A DNA stretch of 64,000 bases, from assembly GCF_030272615.1 (NCBI RefSeq), contig NC_081407.1, forward strand, positions 440,293,213-440,357,212. The letters are read 5' to 3'. The position numbers and the translations under genes were made by a program. The notes under the pieces are model-generated. The model searched no databases and had not been told where the DNA came from. It was given only the letters and a program-made list of their open reading frames with translations. Source of the stretch: Cryptomeria japonica (taxonomy: Eukaryota; Streptophyta; Pinopsida; Cupressales; Cupressaceae). This document shows, in pieces, positions 9,631 to 20,489 of the stretch. Positions within the stretch are counted from its first letter, which is position 1. Every line of letters starts with the position of its first letter.

Positions 9631-10600
9631 AACATATATTTGTTGATAATTTCTTGTGATAGTCTGATTCTTTTATTCATTCTGACCTTTAGTGCTTGAA
9701 AATACTCATTGATATTCTTTTCTCTATTTTCACCCATGTTGTTGAATAAGTTAGACAATTGTTTTCCTACCAGTAGGTCTAATCCAAAGTCCTTGTTGCC
9801 TATACCGGGAGCCTGTTTGGTTATGTGTAGCATTAAGCATACAAGTAAATTTCCAAATCTAAAGGTTCCTTTCTTATCCTTCTTGATTTTGGCTAAGTTG
9901 TCAATTAACTCATCCTTTAACCATTCACAAATATCAATTTTTACATTGTCCTTAACCATGTCATAAGCACTCTTTATGCATAAATTGGAAACTAAGTTAA
10001 GCCTATTAGCATGAGTTGCTTTGTAACCTATAATCATGCTAACAAATCTAACATTTGTATTGGTCACATCATTAACCCTCAATGATCTCTTGTTGGATAT
10101 TGCACCAGTTAAGTTTGTTACTAAGTCATTGGAAACCTTCTTGGTTTTGTCAGGTCTGCTACTGGTGGAGGGTAACCTTGTTACTACTTTCACAGCTTCC
10201 TTTGTAATTTTATGCACTAAGTCAAGCCAAAAGAATGAACCATGTACCCTGCTTAAAACTATCCTAACCACTTCCTTGGGAAATTCAGGAATACATTGGA
10301 TTTCAGTGAATCCTAGGGTTTCAACAATTTTATGTTCAGGTTTCACATTCCCGGAGTTGTCACATATAATAGACTTATACATTTTTTTTATTCTTCATCA
10401 CCTAATTCCTCTATGTTGCAATGAATATACATTCTAGGGTCTTCTGCATAAACAACACCTTTTGGAATTTTTAAAAAAGCACCTGTGTTGTCATCTTTCT
10501 TAACTACCTTGGGAACTAGCTGAAACATGGGCCTAGGTCATTTTATAACTTCAACTACTATAGGGTTTTCTATGAATTTAGGTGCAGAGGAGGATGACAT
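9612..10600 (-). pseudogene. LARD ORF2 N-terminal part, conserved protein of unknown function
   Basis: The likely start ATG is at 10598-10600 (MSSSSAPKF). The frame shifts at an A8 run near 10390, then 10382-9612 is open for 256 residues. LARD-plus 34249-35190 encodes the same protein: paired motifs include YIHC, IPEFPKEVVR against IPEFKDEVIR, SRVHGSFFWLD against SRVHNEFFWLD, SMIIGYK in both, and DICEWLKDEL against DLCEWMRSEL. It looks alpha-helical, with no protease, polymerase or integrase motif, and follows the Gag-like ORF. I do not recognise the family. A capsid-like or accessory role is a guess from position. Confidence 0.65.
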
Positions 10601-10876
10601 GATGATAAATACCTTTTTCTACCTTTGAATGGATTGATTGCTGAAGTGCTTTGCCTCTTTGCATGAAAATGCCTTAGCTCAGAAATTTTCATGCTCTCTG
10701 AAAGTTTGAATTCACGGTGAAATGAAATGGAGCCAAAACCTTATTTTATAAAGTCTTTCTTGCTACCTACCACATTAATTGCTTGCCGGTAATGAATGGT
10801 TTTCAACTTCTTTTCTCTAACTGAGGGAATAATAGCACATGTGTCTTTAGATTGCCAAACCCTCAAGATAATTTTC
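10601..10876 (-). other. Non-coding spacer between the two LARD-minus ORFs
   Basis: Short gap between the Gag-like ORF and ORF2; no gene, repeat or clear signal is seen. Confidence 0.5.
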
Positions 10877-12035
10877 TTCAATTTGATGAAGAACATCCTG
10901 TCGATGGAGCATTGCTCTGTCCTACCAGTGGAGTATCATGTTGTCCTGCTGGTGGAGCATTTGTTGGTTCTACCAGTGGAGGAGTATCCCCAATATTTAG
11001 ATCACCTTTTCTAATCCATTGTTTTGAGAATTATTGCTTAACCTCTTCAACCTTTTCTTTACCTTTCAAATTAGTACTTTTGTTGTCTATCAGTGTACCT
11101 TTACTTCTACAAAATTTAGCAATATGACCAATCTTGTTACATGCATAACAAGTTACATTATTTTTCTGAATAGCTTTCCCATAACCTATGCTGGTTTATG
11201 TTCTACATTTATTTGATAAATGACCAAATCTTCCACAAACATAACATCTTACATTCATTCTGCAATTTTCAGAGTTTTGACCAATTTTGTTGCATTTGGA
11301 GCATTGACCGGTGGGAGGATTGATGTTTTGATAATTCCTAGATCTACATTCATTTTCCCTATGACCATATTTATTACAGTTAAAGCATTTTCCATTGAAT
11401 TTGTAAGTATTAGAAGGTCTTACCAGTTTGTTGTGATCCTGGGTATTTGCAGTACCGAAGCTTTCTCCAACTTCAAATCTAATTCCAGAAGTGTCACCTT
11501 TGGGTTTTTGATTCTTCAATAAGGTACCAAGTTCTTCTGAGCTTTTCTTGATTTTTTCTTTGTGTTGATTTGCAGTTTCCAATTCCCTTTCCAAGATTTC
11601 TTTTTGTCTCATTAGTTCATTTGAGTCATTCTGAGTATGCATCAGATCTGTTTTCAACATGTCATTTTCATAGCTAAGTCTTGTGTTCTCATTTGCTGCA
11701 TCACTTAGTCTTCTGGTCAATTCTTCTTCATTCTTCTTTCTGTCCTTAATCTCTTTGCAAAATCTCATAGTCATATCCTGCATTTCATTTTTTGTTGTCA
11801 TGATCTCTTGTTTCAATTTGCTTATCATATCATTTAGTGATTTCTTTTCATCATTCTCATTTTGCAATTTTTCACAAAGTTCTCTTCTCTTATTTCTTGT
11901 AACAGTAAGATTTTCTTGAAGTGCCTGAATAATGTCCTGAGCTGCTTTTAAATCATCTTCTAATTTGATATTTTTCAACTTCTTTGCATCATAGTCAGTA
12001 AGAGCTCCTTCAAGTTGCTTCATCAAATTTTCCAT
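10877..12035 (-). pseudogene. gag: LARD Gag-like protein: coiled coil plus four zinc knuckles
   Basis: The ATG at 12035 is the first in a frame that opens just after the primer site. Residues 1-180 are charged coiled coil; then come three CCHC knuckles (CFNCNKYGHRENEC, CSKCNKIGQNSENC, CYVCGRFGHLSNKC). After a TAA at 11196-11198 the same frame holds a fourth, CYACNKIGHIAKFC, then a Pro-rich tail with TPLV/NAP repeats ending near 10877. Knuckle 2 has Gln where His-flanking Gly-His is usual (IGQ), so it may not bind zinc. Zinc knuckles bind RNA in Gag proteins. Typical Copia or Gypsy Gag core motifs are not obvious; the coiled coil replaces them. Confidence 0.75.
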
Positions 12036-12091
12036 CTTTACTGATGTCAAGATCTTCCTCAAGCTATTAGGCTTCTAAAAATAGAGGACTA

Positions 12092-12104
12092 GGCTCTGAT
12101 ACCA
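12092..12104 (-). promoter_or_regulatory. Primer-binding site of LARD-minus (tRNA-Met initiator)
   Basis: TGGTATCAGAGCC on the minus strand, two bases downstream of the 5' LTR end. This sequence pairs with the 3' end of initiator tRNA-Met, the usual primer of plant Copia elements and chromoviruses. Confidence 0.93.
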
Positions 12105-12106
12105 AT

Positions 12107-12986
12107 TGTTAGGGTTCCCACAGATACTGAGAGGGGGGGGTGAATCAGTATCTGACCGATAATGTAATTTTCTTGAAACTAAATATGCAAAACATAAAGT
12201 AACAGTATACTGGTATGTAAGAATTAATGTAAATAATAGAATCAAAAACATCCACATGAAAAGAACACCATAACACAAGATGTTTAACGAGGAAACCCGG
12301 TGTGGGAAAAACCTCGGTGGGATTTGTGACCCACAATATTCACTTACTGGCCAATAAGAGAATATTACTTACAATGGGGGCCTACACATATAGGAAGGCC
12401 AACTGCCTAGAGCACACTGCTCAATAAGAAGTCACACTGACTTACAATGAGGATTTACACAAATCCAATATTCTGTACTACTTTACAATAGCATCTTCAA
12501 TGCTAGATTCAGTACCGATTCTTGCTCTATTCTTTACATATACCCTTGACCTACAATTCACACATTAGGTCTGCCTTATAATTTATTTATGCTTCCTATC
12601 CATATCCTATAAATGACTACAATGATCTCTTTTATATACAAGAGTCATTTTACAATTTGCCAAGTCAGCTTACAATAATAAACAAAATATTACATATCAA
12701 AAATCCTGTCGACCTCAGTGCTGGTATACATATTTCCTTTTGTGTCGGTGTACATCTTCTGTGCCGGTGCCGGTGTAGATTGATCTTGCTGAAGTCGGTG
12801 CACTATCTTGTTTGAATAATGCTTTGCCGGTATAATGTCTTGCCGATGCCATAGGATTTCAAGGTTGCTTGTGTAATGCTTTTGCAGATATAATGTCTTG
12901 CTGGTGCCATAGGATTGCAAGGTTGCCATCAATGACAAAACCTTCAATCACACACAATGTCTCATTGGAGTGTCCATATGCCAACA
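12107..12986 (-). repeat. LARD-minus 5' LTR
   Basis: 880 bp, TG..CA on the minus strand, very similar to 6285-7223. Two copies of the 58 bp unit lie at 12817-12931. The short palindrome at 12381-12394 has changed in both arms relative to 6560-6573 (CCTA/TAGG against CCTG/CAGG). Confidence 0.92.
12629..12638 (-). promoter_or_regulatory. TATA-like box in LARD-minus 5' LTR
   Basis: TATATAAAAG on the minus strand, about 520 bases before the LTR end. It is the copy placed to drive transcription of the element. Evidence is the motif and its identity in both LTRs. Confidence 0.45.
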
Positions 12987-13716
12987 GGCAACCTTGTAAT
13001 CATATGATACTAGCAAGACAAATATACGAGCACTGGCAATGACAAACTCTACACTGGCACACAGAACATCGATAGTGAAAGGATGGATACCGGCACTCTA
13101 GCCGACAGGAATTTTGTTGATAATATATTTTGTAATTAATTTTAAAATCATTGTAAGCTAACATGGAGAGTTATAATATGACTCATATATGTATGAGATC
13201 ATTGTATAATATTTAGTAATAAGGAGATAGATGAAATTATGCAGACCTAATATGTGAAATATAGGTTAAGGGTTTATGTATGAAGCAGAGCTAAAACCGG
13301 TACTGGATCTGGCATAGCAGATGCTAATTTGAAGTAGTACAAGACATTGGATTTGTATAATCCATTTTTGTAAGTCAGTGTGACTTCCTTTGTAATTGAG
13401 CAGTGAGCTCTACGCACTTGGCCTTCCTTCATGTGTAGGCCCCTCTTGTAAAACAATAATATTCCCTTATTGGCCAGTAAGTGAATATTATGGGTCACAA
13501 ATCCCACCGAGGTTTTTCCCACACCGGGTTTCCTCATTAAACTACTGTCTTATGGTGTGCTTTTCATGTGGTTGTTATTATTCTTGTTTATTGCATTATT
13601 TTTGGTTTACCGGTACACAGTATTGATATGCTTTACATGTTTTAATTCAAGTAAATTCACAAACCAGTTAGATACTGATTCACCCCCCCCTCTCAGTATC
13701 ATTGGGAATCCTAACA
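12987..13716 (+). repeat. Solo LTR, right piece
   Basis: Continues the LTR interrupted at 6284. It holds the family's conserved blocks in plus orientation (13398-13439 hairpin pair, 13490-13540 CCCACCGAGG block, the C-run near 13682) and ends CCTAACA. No primer-binding site or internal sequence follows; GGTTC at 13717-13721 repeats 6216-6220. Hence a solo LTR of about 794 bp, formed by LTR-LTR recombination, in the chromo-1 LTR. Confidence 0.85.
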
Positions 13717-13721
13717 GGTTC

Positions 13722-15295
13722 TAGGTTGAGAGTACTAGACCTTTGGAAAGGGGGTCTAAACCTAGGATACCACATGAAGAGTTGATGGTATAATTGCAAG
13801 TGTTAACATAATAATAATTGATTATAGGGTTGGGTATTAGGAATACATCTAATCAATATAAATAATATGATATTGAATGCCCCAGTTGGACGGACCCAGG
13901 GAGATGTTTTTGGGATCCTAGGTTGGGAAGACCGTTGGAGCGGTATACCCAATCTCCTTTGAGTTAGTCTAAGGTGGAGTCGGATGCCACATGAGGTTAG
14001 CATGTGATAACACTCTACCCCACATGTATCCATTTTCCATATGCCTTGTTTTATTGATTTACCTTTGTCGGATGATTGCATTGATTTAGCACTTGTTATA
14101 CTTTGGTATTGTATCCTTTTGTTTGGGTCTTATGAAGTCATGATGTATCCTTTTGTTGATAGGTGTCACCTTAGGTCTCTAGTGTGAGTTGGAACCTTTA
14201 TCATCTCCTATCATGGGGGGTGGTTCCTTCATTGGTTCCACATGGTCGGGTGGTTGATTGCCTTCTTCCATTGGGATGCTCTCCTTGGTGTTGTGTGTGT
14301 GGATTGGATTCTTCATGAGGTTGCGCTAATGGATTCCTATGGCTCGTGAAAAGAAGACATTATATCATAATGAAATATGTATGTAAAATAAATGATGTAT
14401 TCTTATATTGTACTATCATGTATTTGAGAAATAATTTTTAATAGGACTTGTTGTTAGAATAAGTATTGATCTATGGTTATTTCATGATGTAAAAAGGTGC
14501 TTGTTATGAGTTTAAAAGTAATCATGTAAATAGATTGGTTTATTTTTACTCTATATGTATTACATTCATGAGATGGATAGTATTATGTTATTAAATGAAT
14601 GATAGATAGATGAAATTGATAGCATTGATCTATACTTGAGTAACCAGGTGATCATGGATACTAAGGTTAAATGATTTGTGTAATATTATGTGTTTGGGAC
14701 TTTGTATAAGATAATAATGATGATTTGATTATGTAAGAGATTATGCATTCTTGGTGATAGGTTTCTATATATAAATGTAGAAGGATGTGTTGTAGAGATT
14801 AGGAAGAATGCTTCAATGTCTCTTTAATGTATAGAATGATGAATATGTGAAAAGTGCTTATGGAATCTATGTGATTGTGAAATGGAGTAAACATGTGATT
14901 TTGTGTTGTATATATATATTCATGCTTTGAAAATTGAGTTATGTCATGCCTTAGAATGATTGATGGAAAGAATAAAGTAGTTGCATTGAAGCTTCACTTG
15001 AGTAGTTAATAATTTTATATTCTTGATTAATGGATGTTATGGTAGAATGTTGCTAGGTAGTGACGTTAAGATACCCTAGGGAATAATTGTGTTGCAAGAG
15101 TATATTTGAAATATGATTCTGTTAGAAGATTTATTCATCTTGTGTAGAATGGGTTTACAATTTTTCTATTTGATGATACATGTGTTGTTGTTATTGAATA
15201 ATGTTGTATTGATGTATGTTAATGTTTGAATAATGTAATGGAAGTTTTAAAAAAAAATTGTTAATAGTTTTTAGTTTATTTTGGCAGGCATTACA
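13722..15295 (+). repeat. Chromo-1 5' LTR, second part
   Basis: Resumes after the solo LTR and ends TTACA two bases before the primer site. It is AT-rich and non-coding. A block at 13890-13960 (CCTAGGTTGGGAAGACC) resembles the CCTAGGTTGGGAGGTGAG block at 49343-49360 in the chromo-2 LTR, supporting its identity as LTR. Confidence 0.65.
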
Positions 15296-15297
15296 TC

Positions 15298-15310
15298 TGG
15301 TATCAGAGCC
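15298..15310 (+). promoter_or_regulatory. Primer-binding site of chromo-1
   Basis: TGGTATCAGAGCC follows the LTR end, complementary to initiator tRNA-Met as in chromo-2. Confidence 0.9.
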
Positions 15311-15470
15311 CATGTCAATACACTGGGTACTCTGGTTTCAAATGAGCTTATTATGTGAGTTAGTACATGTTAGCATGGGGTAGCCCAGCAGTGTATCCCT
15401 ACTTGTTATTCTTTTGTTTATTTGCCCTATATTTTAGCTCATAGACTCTTTTGCATCTTGGATAGACAAG

Positions 15471-16750
15471 ATGCCTACTAGAGGTAGAGAGCATGGTCAT
15501 GGTTGTGGTGGTCGCATGGGTACTTTTTGGGATCCTTGTCCTGAGTTTTCTAAAGAGTCACACCACAAGGAGGAGCAGCATTAGGTTCAGGGAGGTGGTG
15601 ATGTGATTCCATAACTAGTTACAACACTTCAGAATCTTCTTGATCGTTTAGGTCCAGTGCAGTAGTGGAATCATTAGGAGGAGTCTCATCATTCTGGTCA
15701 TGAGGATAGAGATGAGTATTAGGAGCATGAGAGGGAGCATTCATGTTCACCTCATAGGAGTGTGGACGTTGTAGTGGATCAGAATGCAGTCGCCACTAGT
15801 CATATGAGAGATCTCCTTAGAGATCGTCCCCCTACTTTTGATGGTTATGGCAATGGATTGGAGGCAAAGACTTGGTTGCTTGAATTGGGTAGGTTTTTTT
15901 CCATGCACCCGTATGGCAGTAACACCAAGGCCAGGTTTGTGATTATGCATCTTCAAGATTTTACTACCACTTGGTAGCATATAGAGGAGCAAAAGCTCCA
16001 TTTGGATATTGCGACAGTTTCATGGGAGTTAATTCTTGAGTGTTTTTGTGCTCGTTTTCTATCAGATCTTTGGAGATAGCATAGGGATGATGAGTTCCAT
16101 GATTTGAGGTAGCAAGGTATGACAGTTGAATAGTATGAGAATAAATTCTTTGAGCTTAGAAATTACTCTGGGATTGAAGATGATGATGCGGTGCTTGTGC
16201 AACAGTTTATAAGAGGTCTTAATGACTGCATTAGTAGTGATGTTCAAGTTTTTGAACCTAAGATTATGGAGATAGTGGTGGAGAAGGCACGACTAGTTGA
16301 GGAGAAGTTGTTAGCAGGAGGATCAAAAATTGGGAGGTTTGTTAGTACTCTAGTTGTAGGAGAAGATGCGAGAGGTACTCAAACATAGGGTGCAAGTTTT
16401 GCTAGGAGCTATCCTTCAGTTTTTGAGGGTAGGCAATGATCATGGAAGAAGTTTGTTTAGAGTTAGAGTGTCTCTCAAGGTGATAGATATTAGCAGGACC
16501 AAGATCATGGTAAACAACATGATAGGTGACTAGTTTCCTCCTAGCTAACTCAAAGTGTTCAGCAGTCTAGTAGAGGCAGTGTACAGTAGTCTAGTGCCCC
16601 ACCAATTGCATGAGGTTTCACTAGAGGGAGTTGTTTCACTTGTGGCCAGTTGGGTCACTGTGCATCTTAGTGTCCTTAGAGGCCCACATAGATTTCTGGA
16701 TAGAAACCCATAGCTTCAGAGCCTATAATTAGTGATGCAAGTAGATCCCA
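15471..16750 (+). pseudogene. gag: Chromo-1 gag
   Basis: One frame from ATG at 15471 (MPTRGREHG) reads through the whole gag with about 23 in-frame stops, most of them TAG. The retrotransposon Gag core is at 15830-16330 (PPTFDGYGNGLEAKTWL, FFELRNYSG, QQFIRGL), lined up with 52190-52640 of chromo-2. A zinc knuckle CFTCGQLGHCAS, followed by a stop and CP, lies near 16628-16675. Gag forms the particle and binds the RNA. No active protein can be made. Confidence 0.8.
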
Positions 16751-16754
16751 TCAT

Positions 16755-18355
16755 GTGTTTGCGGTAGTTGATAATCATCAAGCTAAGCATCAGAGCACCG
16801 TTGTTGAGACTATAGGTGAGATAGGTGGTATCTCTTTCTCAATATTGTTTGATTTTTTTGCTACTAATTCTTTTAATTCCTCTTCTCTAGTAACGAGATG
16901 CAGGCTTGTTGTGGAAAAAAAGGCTAATAGGTGGCAGGTTGAGTTAGCCACAGGATCTAAGGTGGTTGTGGATTCTCTTGTGCATGGTTATGTTTTAGAG
17001 TTAGGTGTTCTCTCTACCACATTGGATCTTCATGTGATATCTTTGGGATCATATGGAGTGGTGTTAGGTATGTATTGCCTTGAATCCCATCAGGCTAGGA
17101 TTGATTGTTGGGGTAAGAGAGTGCAGTGTCTAGATGATAGCAGGAAGAGTGTGGATATAGTAGGCATTCAATGACCTATCTCTCTTCGCATGATTTCTGC
17201 GATGTAGATGAATGTTGTGTGCACAAGGGTTGTCAACTCTTTGTAGTTAGAGTAGATGAATTGGATGAGAGTGAGAGTATAGATGATGTCTTTTCTCATC
17301 ATCTTATTTTGCAGGAGTTTGCAGATGTGTTTCCGAGTGAGATTCTAGGTATGCTGCCTAAGCGCGACATTGATTTCAGAATTGATTTGATTTAAGGAGC
17401 AAGGCCTATATCCAAGGCTCCTTATCGGATGACCACTTAAGATTTGAGTGAGTTGAGATTGTAGCTCGAGGAGTTATTGGCAAAGGGATTCATTTGGCCT
17501 AGTGTTTCACCTTGGGGTGCGCCGGTGGTGTTTGTGAAGAAGAAGGATGGGTCTCTTCGGTTGTGTGTCGACTATAGATAGTTGAAAAAGGTGATGGTGA
17601 AGAACCATTATCCTTTGTCAAGGATTTATGATTTGTTTGATCAGATTAAGGATGTGAAGGTCTTCTCCAAGATAGACCTCAAATCTGGGTATCATCAGTT
17701 GTGGATACATGAGGCAGATATTCATCGCACAACATTTCGTATGTGGTATGGCCATTATGAGTTCACAGTGGTGCCTTTTGGGTTGACAAATGCTCCATTG
17801 GTTTTCATGAGCTTGATGAATGGAGTGTTCAGGACCTATTTGGATAGATTTATTCTCATGTTTTTAGATGATATTTTAATTTATTCGAGCATAGAGGAGG
17901 AGCATATGCAGATAGTTTTACAATGTCTTCATGAGAATTGGTTGTATGCCAATGTGGTGAAGTGTGAGTTCTTCAGACTGAGGTGAAATACCTTGGCCAT
18001 GCCATTTTAGGAGAGGGTATTGCAGTAGATCCCTCTAAGATTTTGGTGATTGTGGATTGGCCAACACCCACTAATGTGGGTGAGGTATGTAGCTTTATGC
18101 GTCTTGGAGGCTATTATCAATGGTTTGTTCAAGATTTCTCCAAGATTGCATATCCTATTACTTCTCTTTAGAGGAAAGGGAAGAAGTTTATTTTGTCAGA
18201 GTGTTGTGAGACAACTTTTAAGATTCTGAAGGAGTGGTTGACTAGTGCACCTATCTTAGCAGTTTCAGATCCCTTGGGTGATTTTGTGGTTTGCACAGAT
18301 GCATCTTTGGAGGGCCTTGGAGAAGTTATCATGTAGGATGGACGTGTGATTTTTT
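16755..18355 (+). pseudogene. pol: Chromo-1 pol: protease, reverse transcriptase, start of RNase H
   Basis: The protease active-site region near 16848 reads LFDFFATN where DSGAT is expected, so the catalytic motif is damaged. Reverse transcriptase spans about 17400-18170: [36 protein letters not shown] and the catalytic FLDD (17860-17871). Frameshifts occur near 17172 and 17980, and many stops are TAG where chromo-2 or the family has Gln (YR-stop-L for YRQL, SL-stop-RKG for SLQRKG). RNase H starts with [11 protein letters not shown] (18292-18324) and is cut at about 18355. Integrase is not in the window. Confidence 0.85.
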
Positions 18356-18767
18356 AGACAGTTCAAATAACTGGAAGACAACTAAGAGGAGGGGGTGAAT
18401 CAGTTGTCTTAGATTACTGGAACCCAAAACATTAATATTAGGATGCTTAAACCAAATACTAGAATAACAGATAAACCAATTAAGCATAAACAACAATCAG
18501 AGAATAAAAACCATCCACATGATGCCAAGATTTATACATGGAAAACCCGGTAAAGGGAAAAACCACAGTGGGAAGCCTACCCATAGTTAGATAATACTTA
18601 TATAGTAAGTATGCGAATTTCAATTGAGGGGCCTGCACTTGCAGGAAAGGCAATAGCCTAGAGCACACTGCTCATCACAAAAGGAGTCTCACTGACTATA
18701 TAGAAATCCAGACTACATTTCAGAAGAAGGAAATAACTGCAAAGATAGCATCTCCTATGCCTGAATA
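18356..18767 (-). repeat. Minus-oriented LTR fragment of a LARD-related family
   Basis: Interrupts chromo-1 RNase H. It carries, in minus orientation, the family's marks: a GAGGAGGGGGTGAATCAG block (18388-18405), an AAAACCCGGTAAAGGG block near 18542, and the palindromes CCTGCACTTGCAGG (18632-18645) and GAGCACACTGCTC (18661-18673). It ends where the LARD-plus LTR starts at 18768; the rest presumably lies beyond LARD-plus, outside the window. The left boundary is approximate (18350-18366). Confidence 0.7.
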
Positions 18768-19436
18768 TGTTGGCAATTGAGACTCATCTGATTCATTTTG
18801 TTGTCATTGATGGCAACAAGATTAGATGGCATTCATATACCAGCATTAGGAGGCATATACCGATAGACACCATCTTTGGAGCATTCAGGGCTACACGGGC
18901 ACCAACATCAGTACTTGAAGGAAGCTGACATCAAGGGAGATTTATTTTGTAAATCATTTTGTAATTATTGTCGAGGCCGACATTGAATAACTTTTTTAAT
19001 ACATTGTAAGCTGACATAAGGCATATTGTTTGTAATGGGCATAAAGGTCAATCTGCTAGGTCATTTTGGATATGACATAAGATATGATATAGGATACGAC
19101 ATAGGAGAATATAGCAGAACTATATAATGTGAAGTATATGTAAGTAAATCATTTATATATGAATGTTATATCATAAAATGATCTATAGATATCTTGGAAA
19201 GCATTCTTGGAGGAGAAGAGATACCGGTAGTAGTGTCCAGGATTTATAAACTGGTAAAGAGTAGAGCTAAAGCCGGAACTCTATTTGGCATAGCAGATGC
19301 ATTTTTGAGTTCATTTTTATCGTTTTACTTTAGCAGAAACTTGTAGTCAATGAGACTCTTTAGTGATGAGCAGTATGCTCTAGGCGGTGTGTGCCTTCTT
19401 GCATGTGCAGGCCCCCATTATATGTAATATCCTTTC
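18768..19436 (+). repeat. LARD-plus 5' LTR, left piece
   Basis: Starts TGTTGGCAATTGAGACTC. It contains GAGCAGTATGCTC (19368-19380) and CTTGCATGTGCAGG (19399-19412), the plus-strand forms of the family's conserved palindromes. It ends at CTTTC (19432-19436), the target duplication of the Tat element. Confidence 0.85.
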
Positions 19437-20467
19437 TGTATACACCTAAAATTGGTCTGAAGATAATTAATTGAATAAGAAATTATTTAATTAATCCCCC
19501 CCCCAATTTAATTGAATCCATCAGGAATTTGATTAAATTCTCTCTTTTCATCTACTTATTAATAAATCTAAGGATTTATTTAATAGGTTCATTTGAATAG
19601 TCCCCTTTGATTAATTAATTTAAATTAATTAATCCCTCCCCATTTAAAATCATTTCTTCTAATCTTCTAATTAAATAAAACAAATCAATTTATGAGTTGT
19701 TGAGAATTAATTAGTCTTTTCCTATTATTTGAATTTTTAAATTCAAATTACCCACATGCCTCCTTATCCTAACCTCCTATGGTGTGGATACTCTCCCCTT
19801 GAGACACATGGCATTCTTGGGCCACATGTCCCCTCTCTTGGAAGCCTCTTGACACTTGTCACCATAGAGATGATAAATGTTCCCTTTCATCCAACCTCTC
19901 TTGGAAGCTTCTTGACACTTGTCACCATAGAGATGGCAAATGATCCCTTTCATCCAACCTCTTTTCCAACCTCCTCCAATTTTACCATTGATATCTTCAA
20001 ACTCAATCTTGATCGTTGATTCCTGCCACCTCACCCCTGGCCTTGGAAATCCTATAAATAGACCCTATTTTGGAGCAATAATCATCCCATCTCATTTTCA
20101 TTTCAAGCATTGTTACTATAGGCATAATATCTCTTAGCATATCATTTGAGCATTGTTATTATAGGCAATTACATTCTTAGATCTAGCTTATTTTCTAACA
20201 TAATTGTTGAATCATGTAGCTTAATCATTCTCTTTTCTAGCTTAAATGCATCATTATCATCTTAAATCCTCCATCTAGGTGTAGTCAAGTCACTGGAATT
20301 TTCTTATCCAGATCTGAGAGAAAATCTACACTCGCATTTATTAGGAGGTGATAGATCTATTAGCCATGGTTTTATCTTTATTTGTTTTAAATTTTTTAAC
20401 TGTGCTTGTAATGATCTATTGAGTGTTTTGTGTTGTAGTTGCAAGTTCACACTTCATAGACATGACA
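19437..20467 (+). repeat. Tat element 5' LTR
   Basis: 1031 bp, TGTATACACC to CATGACA. It contains a roughly 63 bp direct duplication at 19831-19958 (CTTGGAAGCYTCTTGACACT in each copy) and a TATA box. Small open frames inside it (19756-20019) are repeated in both LTRs but have no codon support. Confidence 0.93.
20053..20060 (+). promoter_or_regulatory. TATA box of Tat 5' LTR
   Basis: TATAAATA in context CCTATAAATAGACCC, a strong plant TATA box, about 415 bases before the LTR end. The same sequence is at 32083-32090 in the 3' LTR. Transcription would start about 30 bases downstream. Confidence 0.7.
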
Positions 20468-20470
20468 TTT

Positions 20471-20489
20471 TGGCACCCACCATGGGGCC
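20471..20489 (+). promoter_or_regulatory. Primer-binding site of Tat element
   Basis: TGGCACCCACCATGGGGCC, three bases after the LTR end. It resembles the TGGCRCCCACCRTGGGGC primer sites of plant Tat elements, with C-to-T type changes; the tRNA is not the initiator Met. Confidence 0.85.

Larger units (their letters stand above)
6285..12986 (-). mobile_element. LARD-minus: complete non-autonomous LTR retrotransposon
   Basis: Both LTRs are present (6285-7223 and 12107-12986), each starting TGTTGGCATATGG and ending CCCTAACA on the minus strand. The tRNA-Met primer site is at 12092-12104 and the polypurine tract at 7225-7235. The left flank GGAAA (6280-6284) and right flank GGCAA (12987-12991) are a target duplication with one change. 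It inserted 64 bp inside an LTR of its own family. The internal region has no protease, reverse transcriptase or integrase, only a Gag-like ORF and a second conserved ORF; it must have been moved by enzymes from another element. TG..CA ends and the tRNA-Met site would suit a Copia helper, which is inference. Confidence 0.9.
3402..18355 (+). mobile_element. Chromovirus (Del/Tekay-like) chromo-1, interrupted, 3' end missing
   Basis: A Ty3/gypsy element with 5' LTR, tRNA-Met primer site (15298-15310), gag, and pol up to RNase H. Its coding part resembles chromo-2 at 51776-56541 block for block. The LTR start at TGTAGTGTCCC is inferred from the TG start and from the LTR length it gives (about 4.4 kb without inserts, against 4.1 kb in chromo-2). 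The LTR is split by the solo LTR at 6221, and the element is broken near 18355 by another LTR. Integrase and the 3' LTR are outside the window. It is the most decayed large element here, consistent with being the oldest host of the nest. Confidence 0.75.

Noticed and set aside
15298-18355. Centromeric (CRM) chromovirus
   Set aside because: The integrase C-terminus of chromo-1 is not in the window, and the related chromo-2 has the Del/Tekay layout with a polypurine tract directly after pol rather than coding into the LTR.
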